Assembly (NCBI GenBank): GCA_023144895.1
Contig: JAGLEV010000003.1
Span: 40,202-104,201, forward strand
Direction of reading: 5' to 3'
Source: Thiotrichaceae bacterium
GTDB lineage: Bacteria > Pseudomonadota > Gammaproteobacteria > Thiotrichales > Thiotrichaceae
DNA length: 64,000 bases
The notes under the pieces were generated by a model, which had not been told where the DNA came from, ran no database searches, and saw nothing but the letters and a program-made list of their open reading frames with translations. Positions within the stretch are counted from its first letter, which is position 1. Each line of letters starts with the position of its first letter. Both the position numbers and the translations under genes were made by a program. Shown one piece after another: positions 17,494-26,391 of this stretch.

Positions 17494-19401
17494 ATGAAAA
17501 GAAGTTTATTAGTAATACTGATTGCAAATACAATGAATACTAGTTGGGCGCTAAGCCCTGTTGCTGATAAAGATGATAGCCTCAAGCAGATTATTGTTAC
17601 TGCAACTCACTCTGAGATTGATACCACTGAGGCTCCCAATAGTGTCACTGTGATCAGTCGTAAAGATATCGAACAAAAAGGTGGTGAAAATATTCAGGAT
17701 CTTATTCGTGGAACAACGGGGATCACCTTAAGTGGTATTGGTTCTGGTGGGCGTAAAGGCTTGAGCTTACGGGGTATGTTAAGCCAGCACACTTTAATTT
17801 TAGTTGATGGCAAGCGTATTCCTGCAAGCAATGATAGCTTTGGTCCTCAGACAGACTATCAATATGACTGGATTTCTACGAATAATATTGAACAGATTGA
17901 AATTGTACGAGGCCCTATGTCAGTCTTATATGGTGCTGATGCCTTGGGTGGTGTCATCAATATTATTACACGTAAGCCTAGCAAGCAATTACAGGGTGAT
18001 CTTAAAATTACTGAGCAATCCACTAATGAAGATGGCAGTGATAATGGTGAAGGTCGTGCACTTGACTTTAACCTTAGTGGTGGTAGTGATCGTGTTCAAG
18101 TTTATCTTGGTGGTCAAAAAAGTAGGCGTGAAGCTCTCGATAGTAAGCTAAATCCAGCCCTATCTTCTATTGAGGGGAAAGAAAAACAACAACTGACTTT
18201 AGGGCTCAATTGGCAAGCAACACCTCAACAACAAATTAAAGTAAACTATGTTAAAGGCAAGGAAGATCGTTGGTACAATACCCAAACTCGCCGTCGTCAA
18301 AATTATCAGAGCCAATATGCTATTCAACGTGATCAAGCCTCACTAGGCTGGAAAGGCAATGTCGGTAAGCTTAATAGTGCTTTGAATCTTTATCAAAATA
18401 CTATCGATATCTCTAATAAAGCGACGAATGGAGTTTCTCCAACCCTACCTCAGCAACTCAAGGATACTGTTATTGATGGTAGTATCAGCCTTCCCCTAGG
18501 GCTAAAACATATTATTACCACTGGCTTTGCACACCGTAAAGAAAAACTAGTCAATGCTGGGCTTCGTGATGGAGAAAGTGATGCTATTCTTAAATCATTA
18601 TTCCTCCAAGACGAGGTTGACCTCAGTGATCATTTATTCTTAACACTTGGTGCTCGATTAGATGATCATGATGTCTTTGGTCGAGAAGTCAGCCCTCGTG
18701 CATCCATTGTTTGGAATGCTAGAGATGATTTAACCTTACGAAGTAGTTATGGTCATGGTTTTCGTGCCCCTAATATCAAGCAGTCCTCAGGAAATTATGT
18801 CTTTACTCTAGGGAGAATGAGAGTCACAGGCAACCCTAATCTAAAACCAGAAACCAACGATGCCTTTGAAGTCGGTCTAAATTACCATAAGGCAAAATAT
18901 AGTGTTGATTTTGCTATTTTTGATAATAGAATTAAAGATCTAATAGAGTTGACTGGACCTACTTCAAATAGAACCTATAAAAATACCAGTGAAGCCCGCT
19001 TAAAAGGAGCAGAACTCTCCACTAAAATAGCGCTCAGTAAAGGGCTTAACTTAACCACTGCATATCAATACCTAGATGCTAAAGATGATGTAGGTAACCG
19101 CTTAAGCCAGCGTCCTAGAAATACATTGGCTAGCAATATGTCATGGGACAAAAACAGCTGGAGGTTGAATCTTGGAGCAGAATATGTCTCTCGTCAAATG
19201 GTTACAAAAAGAAATATATCAACCAATGTTCCTAGCTATACCTTATGGAATACAAGCATAAGTAAAGCAATGAATAAAAACCTAGATTTATCCTTAGGAA
19301 TAGACAATCTAACCGATATTCGTTTAGAAGATAAATCCCCTGCGTTCCTGCATGAAGAATATCCACGCACAGTCCGTTTAGAAGTACGTGGTAAGTTTTA
19401 G
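17494..19401 (+). CDS. TonB-dependent outer membrane receptor
   Basis: This 635-residue receptor has a signal peptide (MKRSLLVILIANTMNTSWA), a possible TonB box around DSLKQIIVTATHSE and a plug domain (about residues 45-160, with APNSVTVISRKDI, RGMLSQHTLILVDGKRI and VRGPMSVLYGADALGGVINIIT). A 22-strand barrel follows, ending in the terminal Phe of outer membrane proteins. I moved the start from 17407 to the ATG at 17494 because AAGGA precedes it by 5 bases and it gives a normal signal peptide. The pattern is like catecholate/colicin-I or vitamin B12 receptors. Its place in the denitrification island suggests uptake of iron, haem or copper for these enzymes, but the ligand cannot be told from sequence alone. 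Confidence 0.9.
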   Translation: MKRSLLVILIANTMNTSWALSPVADKDDSLKQIIVTATHSEIDTTEAPNSVTVISRKDIEQKGGENIQDLIRGTTGITLSGIGSGGRKGLSLRGMLSQHTLILVDGKRIPASNDSFGPQTDYQYDWISTNNIEQIEIVRGPMSVLYGADALGGVINIITRKPSKQLQGDLKITEQSTNEDGSDNGEGRALDFNLSGGSDRVQVYLGGQKSRREALDSKLNPALSSIEGKEKQQLTLGLNWQATPQQQIKVNYVKGKEDRWYNTQTRRRQNYQSQYAIQRDQASLGWKGNVGKLNSALNLYQNTIDISNKATNGVSPTLPQQLKDTVIDGSISLPLGLKHIITTGFAHRKEKLVNAGLRDGESDAILKSLFLQDEVDLSDHLFLTLGARLDDHDVFGREVSPRASIVWNARDDLTLRSSYGHGFRAPNIKQSSGNYVFTLGRMRVTGNPNLKPETNDAFEVGLNYHKAKYSVDFAIFDNRIKDLIELTGPTSNRTYKNTSEARLKGAELSTKIALSKGLNLTTAYQYLDAKDDVGNRLSQRPRNTLASNMSWDKNSWRLNLGAEYVSRQMVTKRNISTNVPSYTLWNTSISKAMNKNLDLSLGIDNLTDIRLEDKSPAFLHEEYPRTVRLEVRGKF

Positions 19402-19428
19402 GTAGTTGAATGGGCTAGAACGAAAGCT

Positions 19429-19998
19429 TTAGCTCATTCCTTTTTCTGTTAATAAGGCACTATATTCTTTGTCTGTGCCATTGATATGCCCTATCAACCA
19501 GTTTTTAAGATATGCTGCCACTTCTTTTAGTGCTTCATGCCCTTTCTGGTTATAAGCTTCAACAAATCCCTCTACCTCAGCAATCATTGCTTTATGTGTT
19601 TTCTTATGATCATCGAGATCAGGATAACCTGCTTCTTCTAACATTTTTTCCTCTCTGTCAAAATGATATTTGGTGTAAGCCACTAATTCATCGAGTGCTT
19701 CTTTTTCAAAAATCTCACCCGTTTGATAATGTACTGCAGTTTGTAATTTATTGATTAAACAAAGTAGCTTACGATGATCATCATCCAAAGATTTGATGCC
19801 CACACTGTATTCATCTTTCCATACCGCAAAATGTTGTTGCTCTCGTCGACTGATGTAAAAGGGAATACCGATTAATACAGCGGCTAATATCCAAGGAATA
19901 GGACTAGTAAAGCCTAATGCAATAAAAGTTAAGATAACTGCCACTAATAAAGCACCTATCAGTAAAACTAAGGATATCATTTTCATACTTTTATTCAT
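19429..19998 (-). CDS. Membrane-anchored bacteriohemerythrin
   Basis: This 189-residue protein has two N-terminal transmembrane helices (about residues 7-28 and 32-50) followed by a canonical bacteriohemerythrin domain (about 58-185). It has HRKLL (His), HFDREE (HxxxE), HKKTH (HxxxH) and HINGTD (HxxxxD), the full diiron ligand set. It may bind O2 or NO at the membrane and deliver oxygen to or protect membrane enzymes. GGAG lies 8 bases before the ATG. The DNR/FNR box at 20085-20098 sits at -41.5 relative to a TAATGT -10 (20057-20062, minus strand), suggesting anaerobic or NO-dependent expression. It is the second hemerythrin in the denitrification island. Confidence 0.88.
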   Translation of the reverse strand: MNKSMKMISLVLLIGALLVAVILTFIALGFTSPIPWILAAVLIGIPFYISRREQQHFAVWKDEYSVGIKSLDDDHRKLLCLINKLQTAVHYQTGEIFEKEALDELVAYTKYHFDREEKMLEEAGYPDLDDHKKTHKAMIAEVEGFVEAYNQKGHEALKEVAAYLKNWLIGHINGTDKEYSALLTEKGMS

Positions 19999-20084
19999 TC
20001 ATCATCTCCATTAAGGCATTAAGCCCTAGCTATAATAATTACCAATACAGCTAACAACATTACAATGATAATTAAAATATTTTA

Positions 20085-20098
20085 TTGATCTTAATCAA
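20085..20098. promoter_or_regulatory. DNR/FNR box between hemerythrin and cytochrome c genes
   Basis: A perfect TTGAT-CTTA-ATCAA palindrome is centred at 20091.5. Toward the minus strand it places TAATGT (20057-20062) in the -10 window of the membrane hemerythrin gene. Toward the plus strand no good -10 appears at the matching position (about 20121-20126), so control of the downstream cytochrome c gene is less certain. Confidence 0.6.
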
Positions 20099-20297
20099 TG
20101 ATAAAAATAAATATTTCCTAGGTAAAGGCTAAAAGCTAACGTGACATTGATATTACTCAATGTTAAATAATAATTTTTTATCTAATCTATGGGATATGTA
20201 TTAGTAAATTAATCATCAATATATGACCTCAAAATTACCGATACCTCTAAAATACGGCTCTTAGGAGCTAATAATTTCATTCATAAAGGAATAAGCA

Positions 20298-20648
20298 ATG
20301 TCAATACAACTAATTAGTCAATCCTCTCTAGTCGCTGGTTTAATTTTGCTAATAAGCTCATCTGCATTTGCTGCAGATGGTGCTGAGCTTTATAAAGCTA
20401 AAGGCTGTACTGCTTGTCATGGTGAAGATGCAAAAACACCTATTATGCCTGCTTACCCTAAAATAGCAGGGCAAAGTCTTGAATATACGACTCAGCAAAT
20501 GAATGATATTAAAAGTGGTGCACGAAGCAATGGTCAAAGTATCGTTATGAAGGGCATTATGGCGGGTGTTAGTGATGAAGAGATTAAGGCTATTTCTACT
20601 TATCTATCAGGTTTAGGTGGAGAGAAGAAAGAGGCTGAAAAGAAGTAG
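20298..20648 (+). CDS. Monohaem class I cytochrome c, periplasmic
   Basis: This 116-residue protein has a signal peptide (residues 1 to about 26, ending SAFAA), one haem site CTACH (37-41) and the motif PKIAGQSLEYTTQQMNDIKSG. A Met ligand region (MKGIMAGVSDEEI) and a final YLSGLGG helix follow. It resembles cytochrome c553/c5-type electron carriers and the NirC group. It probably carries electrons to NirS or NorC. It is a single gene with an AAAGGA SD 7-8 bases upstream, divergent from the membrane hemerythrin and the last gene of the denitrification island. Confidence 0.87.
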   Translation: MSIQLISQSSLVAGLILLISSSAFAADGAELYKAKGCTACHGEDAKTPIMPAYPKIAGQSLEYTTQQMNDIKSGARSNGQSIVMKGIMAGVSDEEIKAISTYLSGLGGEKKEAEKK

Positions 20649-20692
20649 TTTTTGTGTGGGCTTGTTGTAATAGCAAACCACTCAGTACTCTC

Positions 20693-20947
20693 TTAATAGT
20701 CAGCATTCTCAATAAATGAGGATGCTTGGCTTATATCATCATTCCATGCTGTTCTTCTACCATTAAGATACTTCTTGATAACACGAACATCATTACCTTT
20801 CTTATTTAACAGCCTCAAAAAACGCTCACCTTTTTGCAAAAGCTAGTCATTTTTTATATTGGGATAGCTTCCTAAGTCAGCAAAAGAATCTGAGCACCCT
20901 ATTCGATAAAATAAAATATTACTTGGCACAAATAAAGCAAACATCAT
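20693..20947 (-). pseudogene. Possible decayed small gene with an in-frame stop
   Basis: On the minus strand an ATG-ATG at 20942-20947 opens a frame of 34 codons (MMFALFVPSNILFYRIGCS...). It is broken by a TAG at 20843-20845 and then stays open for 49 codons to a TAA at 20693-20695. The second part reads like a normal soluble peptide (KGERFLRLLNKKGNDVRVIKKY...). The amino-acid texture suggests one former coding sequence. There is no good SD, and the frame begins just after the hppA terminator. It may instead be chance. I do not recognise a family. Confidence 0.3.
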
Positions 20948-20962
20948 CCAGCCAAAACAAAA

Positions 20963-20992
20963 AAAGGGTGTAAGAAAAACCTTACACCCTTT
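20963..20992 (-). terminator. Rho-independent terminator of hppA
   Basis: AAAGGGTGTAAG (20963-20974) and CTTACACCCTTT (20981-20992) form a perfect 12-bp stem with a 6-base loop. On the minus strand a T-rich run (TTTTTTTGTTTT) follows. It lies about 70 bases past the hppA stop. Confidence 0.88.
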
Positions 20993-21060
20993 AATTAATC
21001 ATTACTTAGCTAATAACTATTAAACCTTGTAGATCAAACAACAATCTACAAGAAATAACA

Positions 21061-23082
21061 TTAAAGCAAAGGAATAATTAACAATGCAACAATATTGATG
21101 ATCTTAATCAATGGGTTGATTGCAGGTCCTGCTGTATCTTTGTACGGATCGCCAACAGTGTCGCCTGTTACTGCAGCTTTGTGAGCCTCAGAACCTTTGC
21201 CACCATGATGTCCATCTTCAATATATTTCTTCGCATTATCCCATGCACCACCACCTGTAGTCATTGAAATAGCAACAAAGAGACCGGTAACGATAGAACC
21301 AATAAGTAATCCACCTAGTGCTTGTGGCCCTAAGAAAATACCAACAAAAACGGGGATTAATATCGGCAATAATGAAGGAATAATCATTTCCTTAATCGCT
21401 GCTTTAGTTAACATATCAACCGCTTTAGAATAGTCAGGCTTCTGGGTGTAATCCATAATGCCAGGCATTTCTTTAAACTGACGACGTACTTCAATAACGA
21501 CCGAGCTTGCCGCACGTCCTACCGCTTCCATTGCCATTGCACCAAAGAGGAAAGGTACCATACCACCGATTAATAGACCGATAATAACCATATGATTGGA
21601 TAAGTCAAAGCTTGTCTCTACGCCTGTATGCAAATGCAAACCATGAGTAAAGTCAGCAAATAGAACCAAGGCTGCTAATGCCGCAGAACCAATGGCATAA
21701 CCTTTTGTTACCGCTTTAGTGGTGTTACCTACTGCATCTAATGCATCCGTTGTATTACGCACATCTTCTGGCAAGTCTGCCATTTCTGCAATACCACCTG
21801 CATTATCGGTAATTGGACCAAATGCGTCCATTGCAACGATAATACCCGTCATTGAAAGCATGGAAGTCGCCGCGATAGCAATACCGTATAAGCCTGCTAA
21901 TTCGTGACCTGCCCAGATACCAAAACAGATGACCAATAAAGGTGCTGCTGTTGATTTCATCGAAACACCAAGCCCTGCAATCACGTTAGTACCGTGACCT
22001 GTCGTTGAGGCTTCTGCAATATGCTTGACAGGTGCAAATGATGTTGAAGTGTAGTAATCAGTAATCACGACTAATAATGCTGTAACAAGGAGTCCAATAA
22101 GCGATGCGCCCCAAAGTGCCATAACACTTGATTGACCGTTATCACCCATCATGATATGGGTAACAGGGTAAAATAGGATGCCTGCAATACCACCTGAAAC
22201 GATTAAGCCTTTATACAGACCTTTCATTACATTCTTATCTTCACCAACCGATACAAAGTAAGTACCTGCGATAGAAGCAAGAATAGAAACAGCACCTAAA
22301 ACAAGCGGATAAACTAATGCATTCGCTGAACCACCAAAGGTTATTGCACCAAGCATTAAAGTGGCAACAATTGTTACCGCATAGGTCTCAAATAAATCCG
22401 CTGCCATGCCCGCACAATCACCGACATTATCACCAACGTTATCAGCAATAACTGCAGGATTTCGTGGGTCATCCTCTGGAATATTATTTTCCACTTTACC
22501 AACAAGATCAGCACCAACGTCTGCGCCTTTAGTGAAGATACCACCGCCTAAACGAGCAAAAATAGAGATTAGAGAGCCACCAAAAGCAAGCCCTACTAAG
22601 GGAGCTAGATTGATTGCTGCACCATCAGCGGTGTAAAAATCAATAACCCAAAGGTAAGCTGCAACGCCAAATAAGCCCAGACCAACCACTAACATACCTG
22701 TGATTGCTCCGCCTTTAAAGGCTACCTGCATTGCAGGATCTAAACCTTCTCTAGCGGCTTCTGCTGTGCGGGTATTCGCTCGTACTGACACGTACATACC
22801 TATAAACCCAGCCAGACCAGAAAATACAGCCCCCAAAAGAAAACCAAAAGCGGTTAAGGTATCGAGAAAGATCCATATCGCAACAAATAAAACGACACCA
22901 ACGATGGCTATTGCACCATATTGACGCTTAAAATAGGCATTAGCACCTTCCTGAATTGCTGATGCAATTTCTGCCATTTTGTCATTGCCACTAGGGCGAG
23001 ACAGCACCCATTTTATAGTGTAAATGCTATACGCTAATGCTGCCAGCGAGCAAAGTATAGCGATGATAATTCCTGTAGTCAT
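21061..23082 (-). CDS. hppA: Membrane proton-pumping inorganic pyrophosphatase, K+-independent type
   Basis: This enzyme hydrolyses pyrophosphate and pumps protons across the membrane. The 673-residue protein has about 16 membrane helices and the full set of family motifs: [19 protein letters not shown] (about residues 180-198), the acidic [19 protein letters not shown], a second acidic pair near DNAGGIAEM, and [15 protein letters not shown] near the end. Lys456 in [10 protein letters not shown] is the residue that marks K+-independent enzymes (K+-dependent ones have Ala there). GGAGG lies about 10 bases before the ATG, and a strong terminator follows. A DNR/FNR box with a well-placed -10 lies upstream, suggesting expression under denitrifying or low-oxygen conditions. 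Confidence 0.96.
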   Translation of the reverse strand: MTTGIIIAILCSLAALAYSIYTIKWVLSRPSGNDKMAEIASAIQEGANAYFKRQYGAIAIVGVVLFVAIWIFLDTLTAFGFLLGAVFSGLAGFIGMYVSVRANTRTAEAAREGLDPAMQVAFKGGAITGMLVVGLGLFGVAAYLWVIDFYTADGAAINLAPLVGLAFGGSLISIFARLGGGIFTKGADVGADLVGKVENNIPEDDPRNPAVIADNVGDNVGDCAGMAADLFETYAVTIVATLMLGAITFGGSANALVYPLVLGAVSILASIAGTYFVSVGEDKNVMKGLYKGLIVSGGIAGILFYPVTHIMMGDNGQSSVMALWGASLIGLLVTALLVVITDYYTSTSFAPVKHIAEASTTGHGTNVIAGLGVSMKSTAAPLLVICFGIWAGHELAGLYGIAIAATSMLSMTGIIVAMDAFGPITDNAGGIAEMADLPEDVRNTTDALDAVGNTTKAVTKGYAIGSAALAALVLFADFTHGLHLHTGVETSFDLSNHMVIIGLLIGGMVPFLFGAMAMEAVGRAASSVVIEVRRQFKEMPGIMDYTQKPDYSKAVDMLTKAAIKEMIIPSLLPILIPVFVGIFLGPQALGGLLIGSIVTGLFVAISMTTGGGAWDNAKKYIEDGHHGGKGSEAHKAAVTGDTVGDPYKDTAGPAINPLIKIINIVALLIIPLL

Positions 23083-23411
23083 AAATAATAACCTCCATTT
23101 TAAGAACTCAAGTCATTTAAAATAGCAAAAAAATCACTACTCTGACGTTGATAAAGATCAACCTTTGAATAGTTTTCACTACTAAAAATAACGGGTAAAA
23201 ATTTAGCGAGCCACTAACCTAATGGATTTTTGTAAAATTATCAACAACATAAGATAAAACTAAAATAGAGCCTAATCAAATACTTAAATACAGTACCTTT
23301 GCCAAAGTAAAAATATCTCACTTTCAAGTATTTAACTCTATATAAGTCATTGATTTAAATGATCTGAAAAGTGGTTTTATCTTAAATTGTAAGACATTGA
23401 TAATAGAAAGG
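23083..23411. other. hppA upstream region
   Basis: This 329-base stretch contains the hppA promoter and DNR/FNR box (23119-23161). A weaker box-like TTGAT-TTAA-ATGAT lies near 23350-23364. No small gene was seen. Confidence 0.45.
23119..23161 (-). promoter_or_regulatory. DNR/FNR-type promoter of hppA
   Basis: A perfect TTGAT-AAAG-ATCAA palindrome lies at 23148-23161, centre 23154.5. On the minus strand TATTTT occupies 23119-23124, exactly the -10 window if the box is at -41.5 (start near 23113). The leader to the ATG would be about 30 bases and contains the GGAGG SD. Confidence 0.7.
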
Positions 23412-23858
23412 TTATTTGAAACTATGCCCTTGTCGATAGAGATAGCCCGCCCATTTATAAAGGAAGCGATTCAAGCGCCAGCGACATAACAACACGCTGT
23501 CCACTGTTTGTTCCCATGGACGTAAAGTACGATTAGAAAAATGACAACAGCGACTAATGACCTCTGCTTGCCTAGCATCATGATAAATACGGACGACTAA
23601 GTCAGGACGACGAACGGTGATATTTTGCCCATGAAATAAATACGTTAATATAATCGTTGTGGTATGAGCAGTACGCCCTAAAGTAGTTAATGACAAGGGA
23701 ACGCCATTCTCCAGTATCGATAGCTTATGATCTGGCAGGTCATGAATATTTCCACAAAGCAAGCGTAGGCGTATATAATTGGCCTCGTACATATCCATCA
23801 GTTTTGCAAAACTATGGGGTATTGGTTGATAAGTGGTTGCTGACTCTTTAATTAACAT
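23412..23858 (-). CDS. DUF1249 family protein (YqiB-like)
   Basis: This 148-residue basic cytoplasmic protein of unknown function has N-terminal FAKLMDMYEANYIRLRLLCG (about residues 18-37), a middle DLVVRIYHDARQAEVISRC (about 85-103) and a C-terminal FLYKWAGYLYRQGHSF. These match the pattern I know for DUF1249/YqiB, proteins common in gammaproteobacteria. In E. coli yqiB is near the Nudix hydrolase nudF and cpdA, and neither is here. It is a single gene upstream of hppA and divergent from pgm. The start is at the only ATG giving the full conserved N-terminus. Confidence 0.75.
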   Translation of the reverse strand: MLIKESATTYQPIPHSFAKLMDMYEANYIRLRLLCGNIHDLPDHKLSILENGVPLSLTTLGRTAHTTTIILTYLFHGQNITVRRPDLVVRIYHDARQAEVISRCCHFSNRTLRPWEQTVDSVLLCRWRLNRFLYKWAGYLYRQGHSFK

Positions 23859-23960
23859 ACTTAAATTTTAGCACAGCACCTTGCAACCGCCACCCCCTAT
23901 CTTGACCAACACACAATTATTCTTCTATGAAATATAATTAATCTTTAAAAACAACATCCT

Positions 23961-25607
23961 ATGACTACTAAAATTATTAGCACTTCACCCTTTTCAGATC
24001 AAGCACCTGGCACATCAGGCTTAAGAAAGGATGTCAAGACATTCAAATCAGAACATTATTTATGTAACTTCATTCAAAGTCTCTTCAACTGTTTAGATTT
24101 ATCTAGTGGCAAACAGACCTTAGTTTTAGGAGGTGATGGACGTTATTTTAATCCTGAGGCGATTCAAATTATTCTTAAAATGGCGGCAGCTAATGGTGTT
24201 AAGAAAATCCTCCTTGGCAAAAATGGCATTTTATCAACTCCTGCCGCTTCGACTATTATTAGAAAATACCAAACACTTGGCGGCATATTGCTAACAGCAA
24301 GTCATAATCCTGGTGGTCCTAATGGTGATTTTGGAGTGAAGTATAATATTAGCAATGGTGGCCCTGCTCCTGAATCATTGACAGATAAAATATTTGCCGA
24401 GTCTCAACAGATCAGCCAATATTTTATTGATGATGGTCATGATATTGATATGACTCAATGTAATGTACACACCCTAGCAAACATGAGTATAGAGATTATC
24501 GACCCTGTTAAAGATTATGCTGATCAGATGGAGTCGATCTTTAACTTTTCTTGCATTAAAGGCATGATTGGCTCAGGTAGTTTTACCATGGTTTTTGATG
24601 CGATGCATGCTGTGACAGGACCTTATGCTACAGAGATATTAGGTCAGCGCCTTGGTTTAGATGCTGCTTCTATTACCAATGCTAAACCTTCGCCGAACTT
24701 TGGTGGTGGACATCCTGATCCAAGCCTCACAACGGCTAAAGCTCTCGTGAATACAATGTTTAATGAGAGTCATGCACCTAACTTTGGTGCGGCTTCTGAT
24801 GGTGATGGTGATCGCCATATGATTCTGGGTGACTATTTCTTTGTCAATCCAAGCGATAGTCTTGCCATTTTGGCAGCCAATGCTCATTGTATTCCCCACT
24901 ATAAAAAAATAGGGGTTAAAGGTATTGCTCGCTCGATGCCAACCAGTCAAGCTGCTGATCAAGTCGCTAAAAAAATGCAAATTCCAATCTATGAAACACC
25001 CACTGGATGGAAGTTTTTTGGTAATTTATTAGATAATGACAAAATTACCTTCTGTGGTGAAGAAAGCTTTGGTGGTGGTGCGAATCATATTCGTGAAAAA
25101 GATGGTTTATGGGCGGTATTATTCTGGCTAAACCTCATCGCAGCCAAGCATGATTCAGTAGAGAATATTGTTAGAAAGCATTGGGCTGAATATGGTCGTA
25201 ATTATTACTCTCGACATGATTATGAGGCGATTACGCTAGAGCAAGGTGAGGAAATCATGGCACACCTACGTCATCGCTTACCATTGCTGACAGGAACACA
25301 GCTTGATAATAATCTCACGATTAGTCAAGCGGATGATTTTACTTATATTGATCCAATTGATTCTTCGGTTAGCCAGCATCAAGGTATTCGTATTATCTTT
25401 GAAAATCAGTCACGTATTGTTTACCGTCTCTCTGGCACAGGAACTCAGGGGGCAACTCTGCGTATCTATATTGAACGCTATGAGCAAGATTCTAAATTGC
25501 ATGATCTTGATATTCAAGAAACGTTGAAAGATCTTATTATGCACTCATTGCAAATTGCAGAGGTACAGAAAATGACTGGACGTAGTAAAGCATCTAATAT
25601 TGTTTAA
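23961..25607 (+). CDS. pgm: Phosphoglucomutase (alpha-D-glucose phosphate-specific)
   Basis: This enzyme interconverts glucose 1-phosphate and glucose 6-phosphate, linking glycolysis to glycogen and cell-surface sugar synthesis. The 548-residue protein is of the long, Pgm1-like type. The N-terminal GTSGLRKDV is conserved. The active-site Ser114 is in TASHNPGG, the metal loop is DGDGDR (about residues 279-284), and the sugar-binding loop is CGEESFGGGANHIREKDG. The phosphate-binding end is RLSGTGTQGATLRIY. No strong SD is seen (AAAACAACATCCT before the ATG). It stands alone between divergent DUF1249 and convergent YceI genes. Confidence 0.94.
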   Translation: MTTKIISTSPFSDQAPGTSGLRKDVKTFKSEHYLCNFIQSLFNCLDLSSGKQTLVLGGDGRYFNPEAIQIILKMAAANGVKKILLGKNGILSTPAASTIIRKYQTLGGILLTASHNPGGPNGDFGVKYNISNGGPAPESLTDKIFAESQQISQYFIDDGHDIDMTQCNVHTLANMSIEIIDPVKDYADQMESIFNFSCIKGMIGSGSFTMVFDAMHAVTGPYATEILGQRLGLDAASITNAKPSPNFGGGHPDPSLTTAKALVNTMFNESHAPNFGAASDGDGDRHMILGDYFFVNPSDSLAILAANAHCIPHYKKIGVKGIARSMPTSQAADQVAKKMQIPIYETPTGWKFFGNLLDNDKITFCGEESFGGGANHIREKDGLWAVLFWLNLIAAKHDSVENIVRKHWAEYGRNYYSRHDYEAITLEQGEEIMAHLRHRLPLLTGTQLDNNLTISQADDFTYIDPIDSSVSQHQGIRIIFENQSRIVYRLSGTGTQGATLRIYIERYEQDSKLHDLDIQETLKDLIMHSLQIAEVQKMTGRSKASNIV

Positions 25608-25675
25608 TGTGAAAAATAGATAGCGATAGGAAAGGCTGGATATAAATCAGCCCTTCCTATTCTATTTTAAGAAAA

Positions 25676-26260
25676 TTATTTATCTTTGTTGGCAAAAACT
25701 AAAACAAAATTGACTGGGACAGCGGTTGCAATAGAAGGTAACTTAGCCAATGCTTGGAGCATAGCAACACCTTTAACCATACCAAAGTCTTCGGCTTTAA
25801 TAATGATTGGACTCAAACTTGTTGCCAGTAGCTTATCACCTGTTTTCACTACCATAACGTCTACTTTAATAGGCTTAGATACCCCGTGTAAATCTAAAGT
25901 ACCTTCAGCACTCAGCTTGCTCATACCCTCTTCTGTAGGAAGTTCTATCGTTGCTGTAATCGTTGCTGTAGCAAATTTATCCGTTTCAAATAAGTGTTTT
26001 ACCATACGCTCATCACGTACAACTATTTTGCTATCAACACTCGTCAAATCTAATACGACTTTTAACTCACCTTTATCGCTTAAAGTGCCTGACATCTTTT
26101 TAATTATATTGACTTCAGCGACAGTGCCTTTCTTTACCGAAACAAAACTGATTGATGAATGACTTTCATCTAATAAGCTATCAGCATAAGCCGTGCTGAG
26201 TGCCATTGCTAATACCAGTGTTAATAAAAATGAAGAAAGTTTGTTTCTAGAAAAAATCAT
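25676..26260 (-). CDS. YceI-family periplasmic lipid-binding protein
   Basis: This 194-residue protein has a signal peptide (residues 1 to about 26, ending AYA). The YceI lipocalin-like fold follows: SSISFVSVKKGTVAEV, DLTSVDSKIVVRDERMVKHLFETDKFATATIT (about 70-104) and GTLDLHGVSKPIKVDV. Family members bind isoprenoid or polyprenoid lipids in the periplasm and are often linked to stress or alkaline pH. It is a single gene, convergent with pgm, with AAGGAA about 6 bases before its start. Here the usual DSHTSIxFxxxH opening is replaced by DESHSSISFVSVKKG, typical of a divergent subgroup. Confidence 0.85.
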   Translation of the reverse strand: MIFSRNKLSSFLLTLVLAMALSTAYADSLLDESHSSISFVSVKKGTVAEVNIIKKMSGTLSDKGELKVVLDLTSVDSKIVVRDERMVKHLFETDKFATATITATIELPTEEGMSKLSAEGTLDLHGVSKPIKVDVMVVKTGDKLLATSLSPIIIKAEDFGMVKGVAMLQALAKLPSIATAVPVNFVLVFANKDK

Positions 26261-26333
26261 GATATTCCTTGGTTTAGTGGGGGATGGAAAAATAATGATA
26301 GTATCGTCTTGCTTAAATTTTGTCTAACCCTAA

Positions 26334-26365
26334 CCATAACTGTCACTCAATAGCTCCAGTTATGG
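26334..26365. terminator. Hairpin after the Asn-rich gene
   Basis: CCATAACTG (26334-26342) and CAGTTATGG (26357-26365) form a 9-bp stem with a 14-base loop. It lies between the Asn-rich repeat gene and the YceI gene start. There is no T-run on the minus strand, so terminator function is only possible. Confidence 0.4.
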
Positions 26366-26391
26366 ATTTGATATTTTTGATACCTATAAAT

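Larger units (their letters stand above)
20649..21060. other. Region between the cytochrome c gene and hppA
   Basis: This 410-base stretch holds a terminator for hppA (20963-20992) and, on the minus strand, a possible decayed small gene (20693-20947, listed separately). I saw no other structure. Confidence 0.4.

Noticed and set aside
23350..23364. Second FNR-like box upstream of hppA (TTGAT-TTAA-ATGAT)
   Set aside because: The right half-site has two changes and no -10 fits. It is too weak to list as a site.
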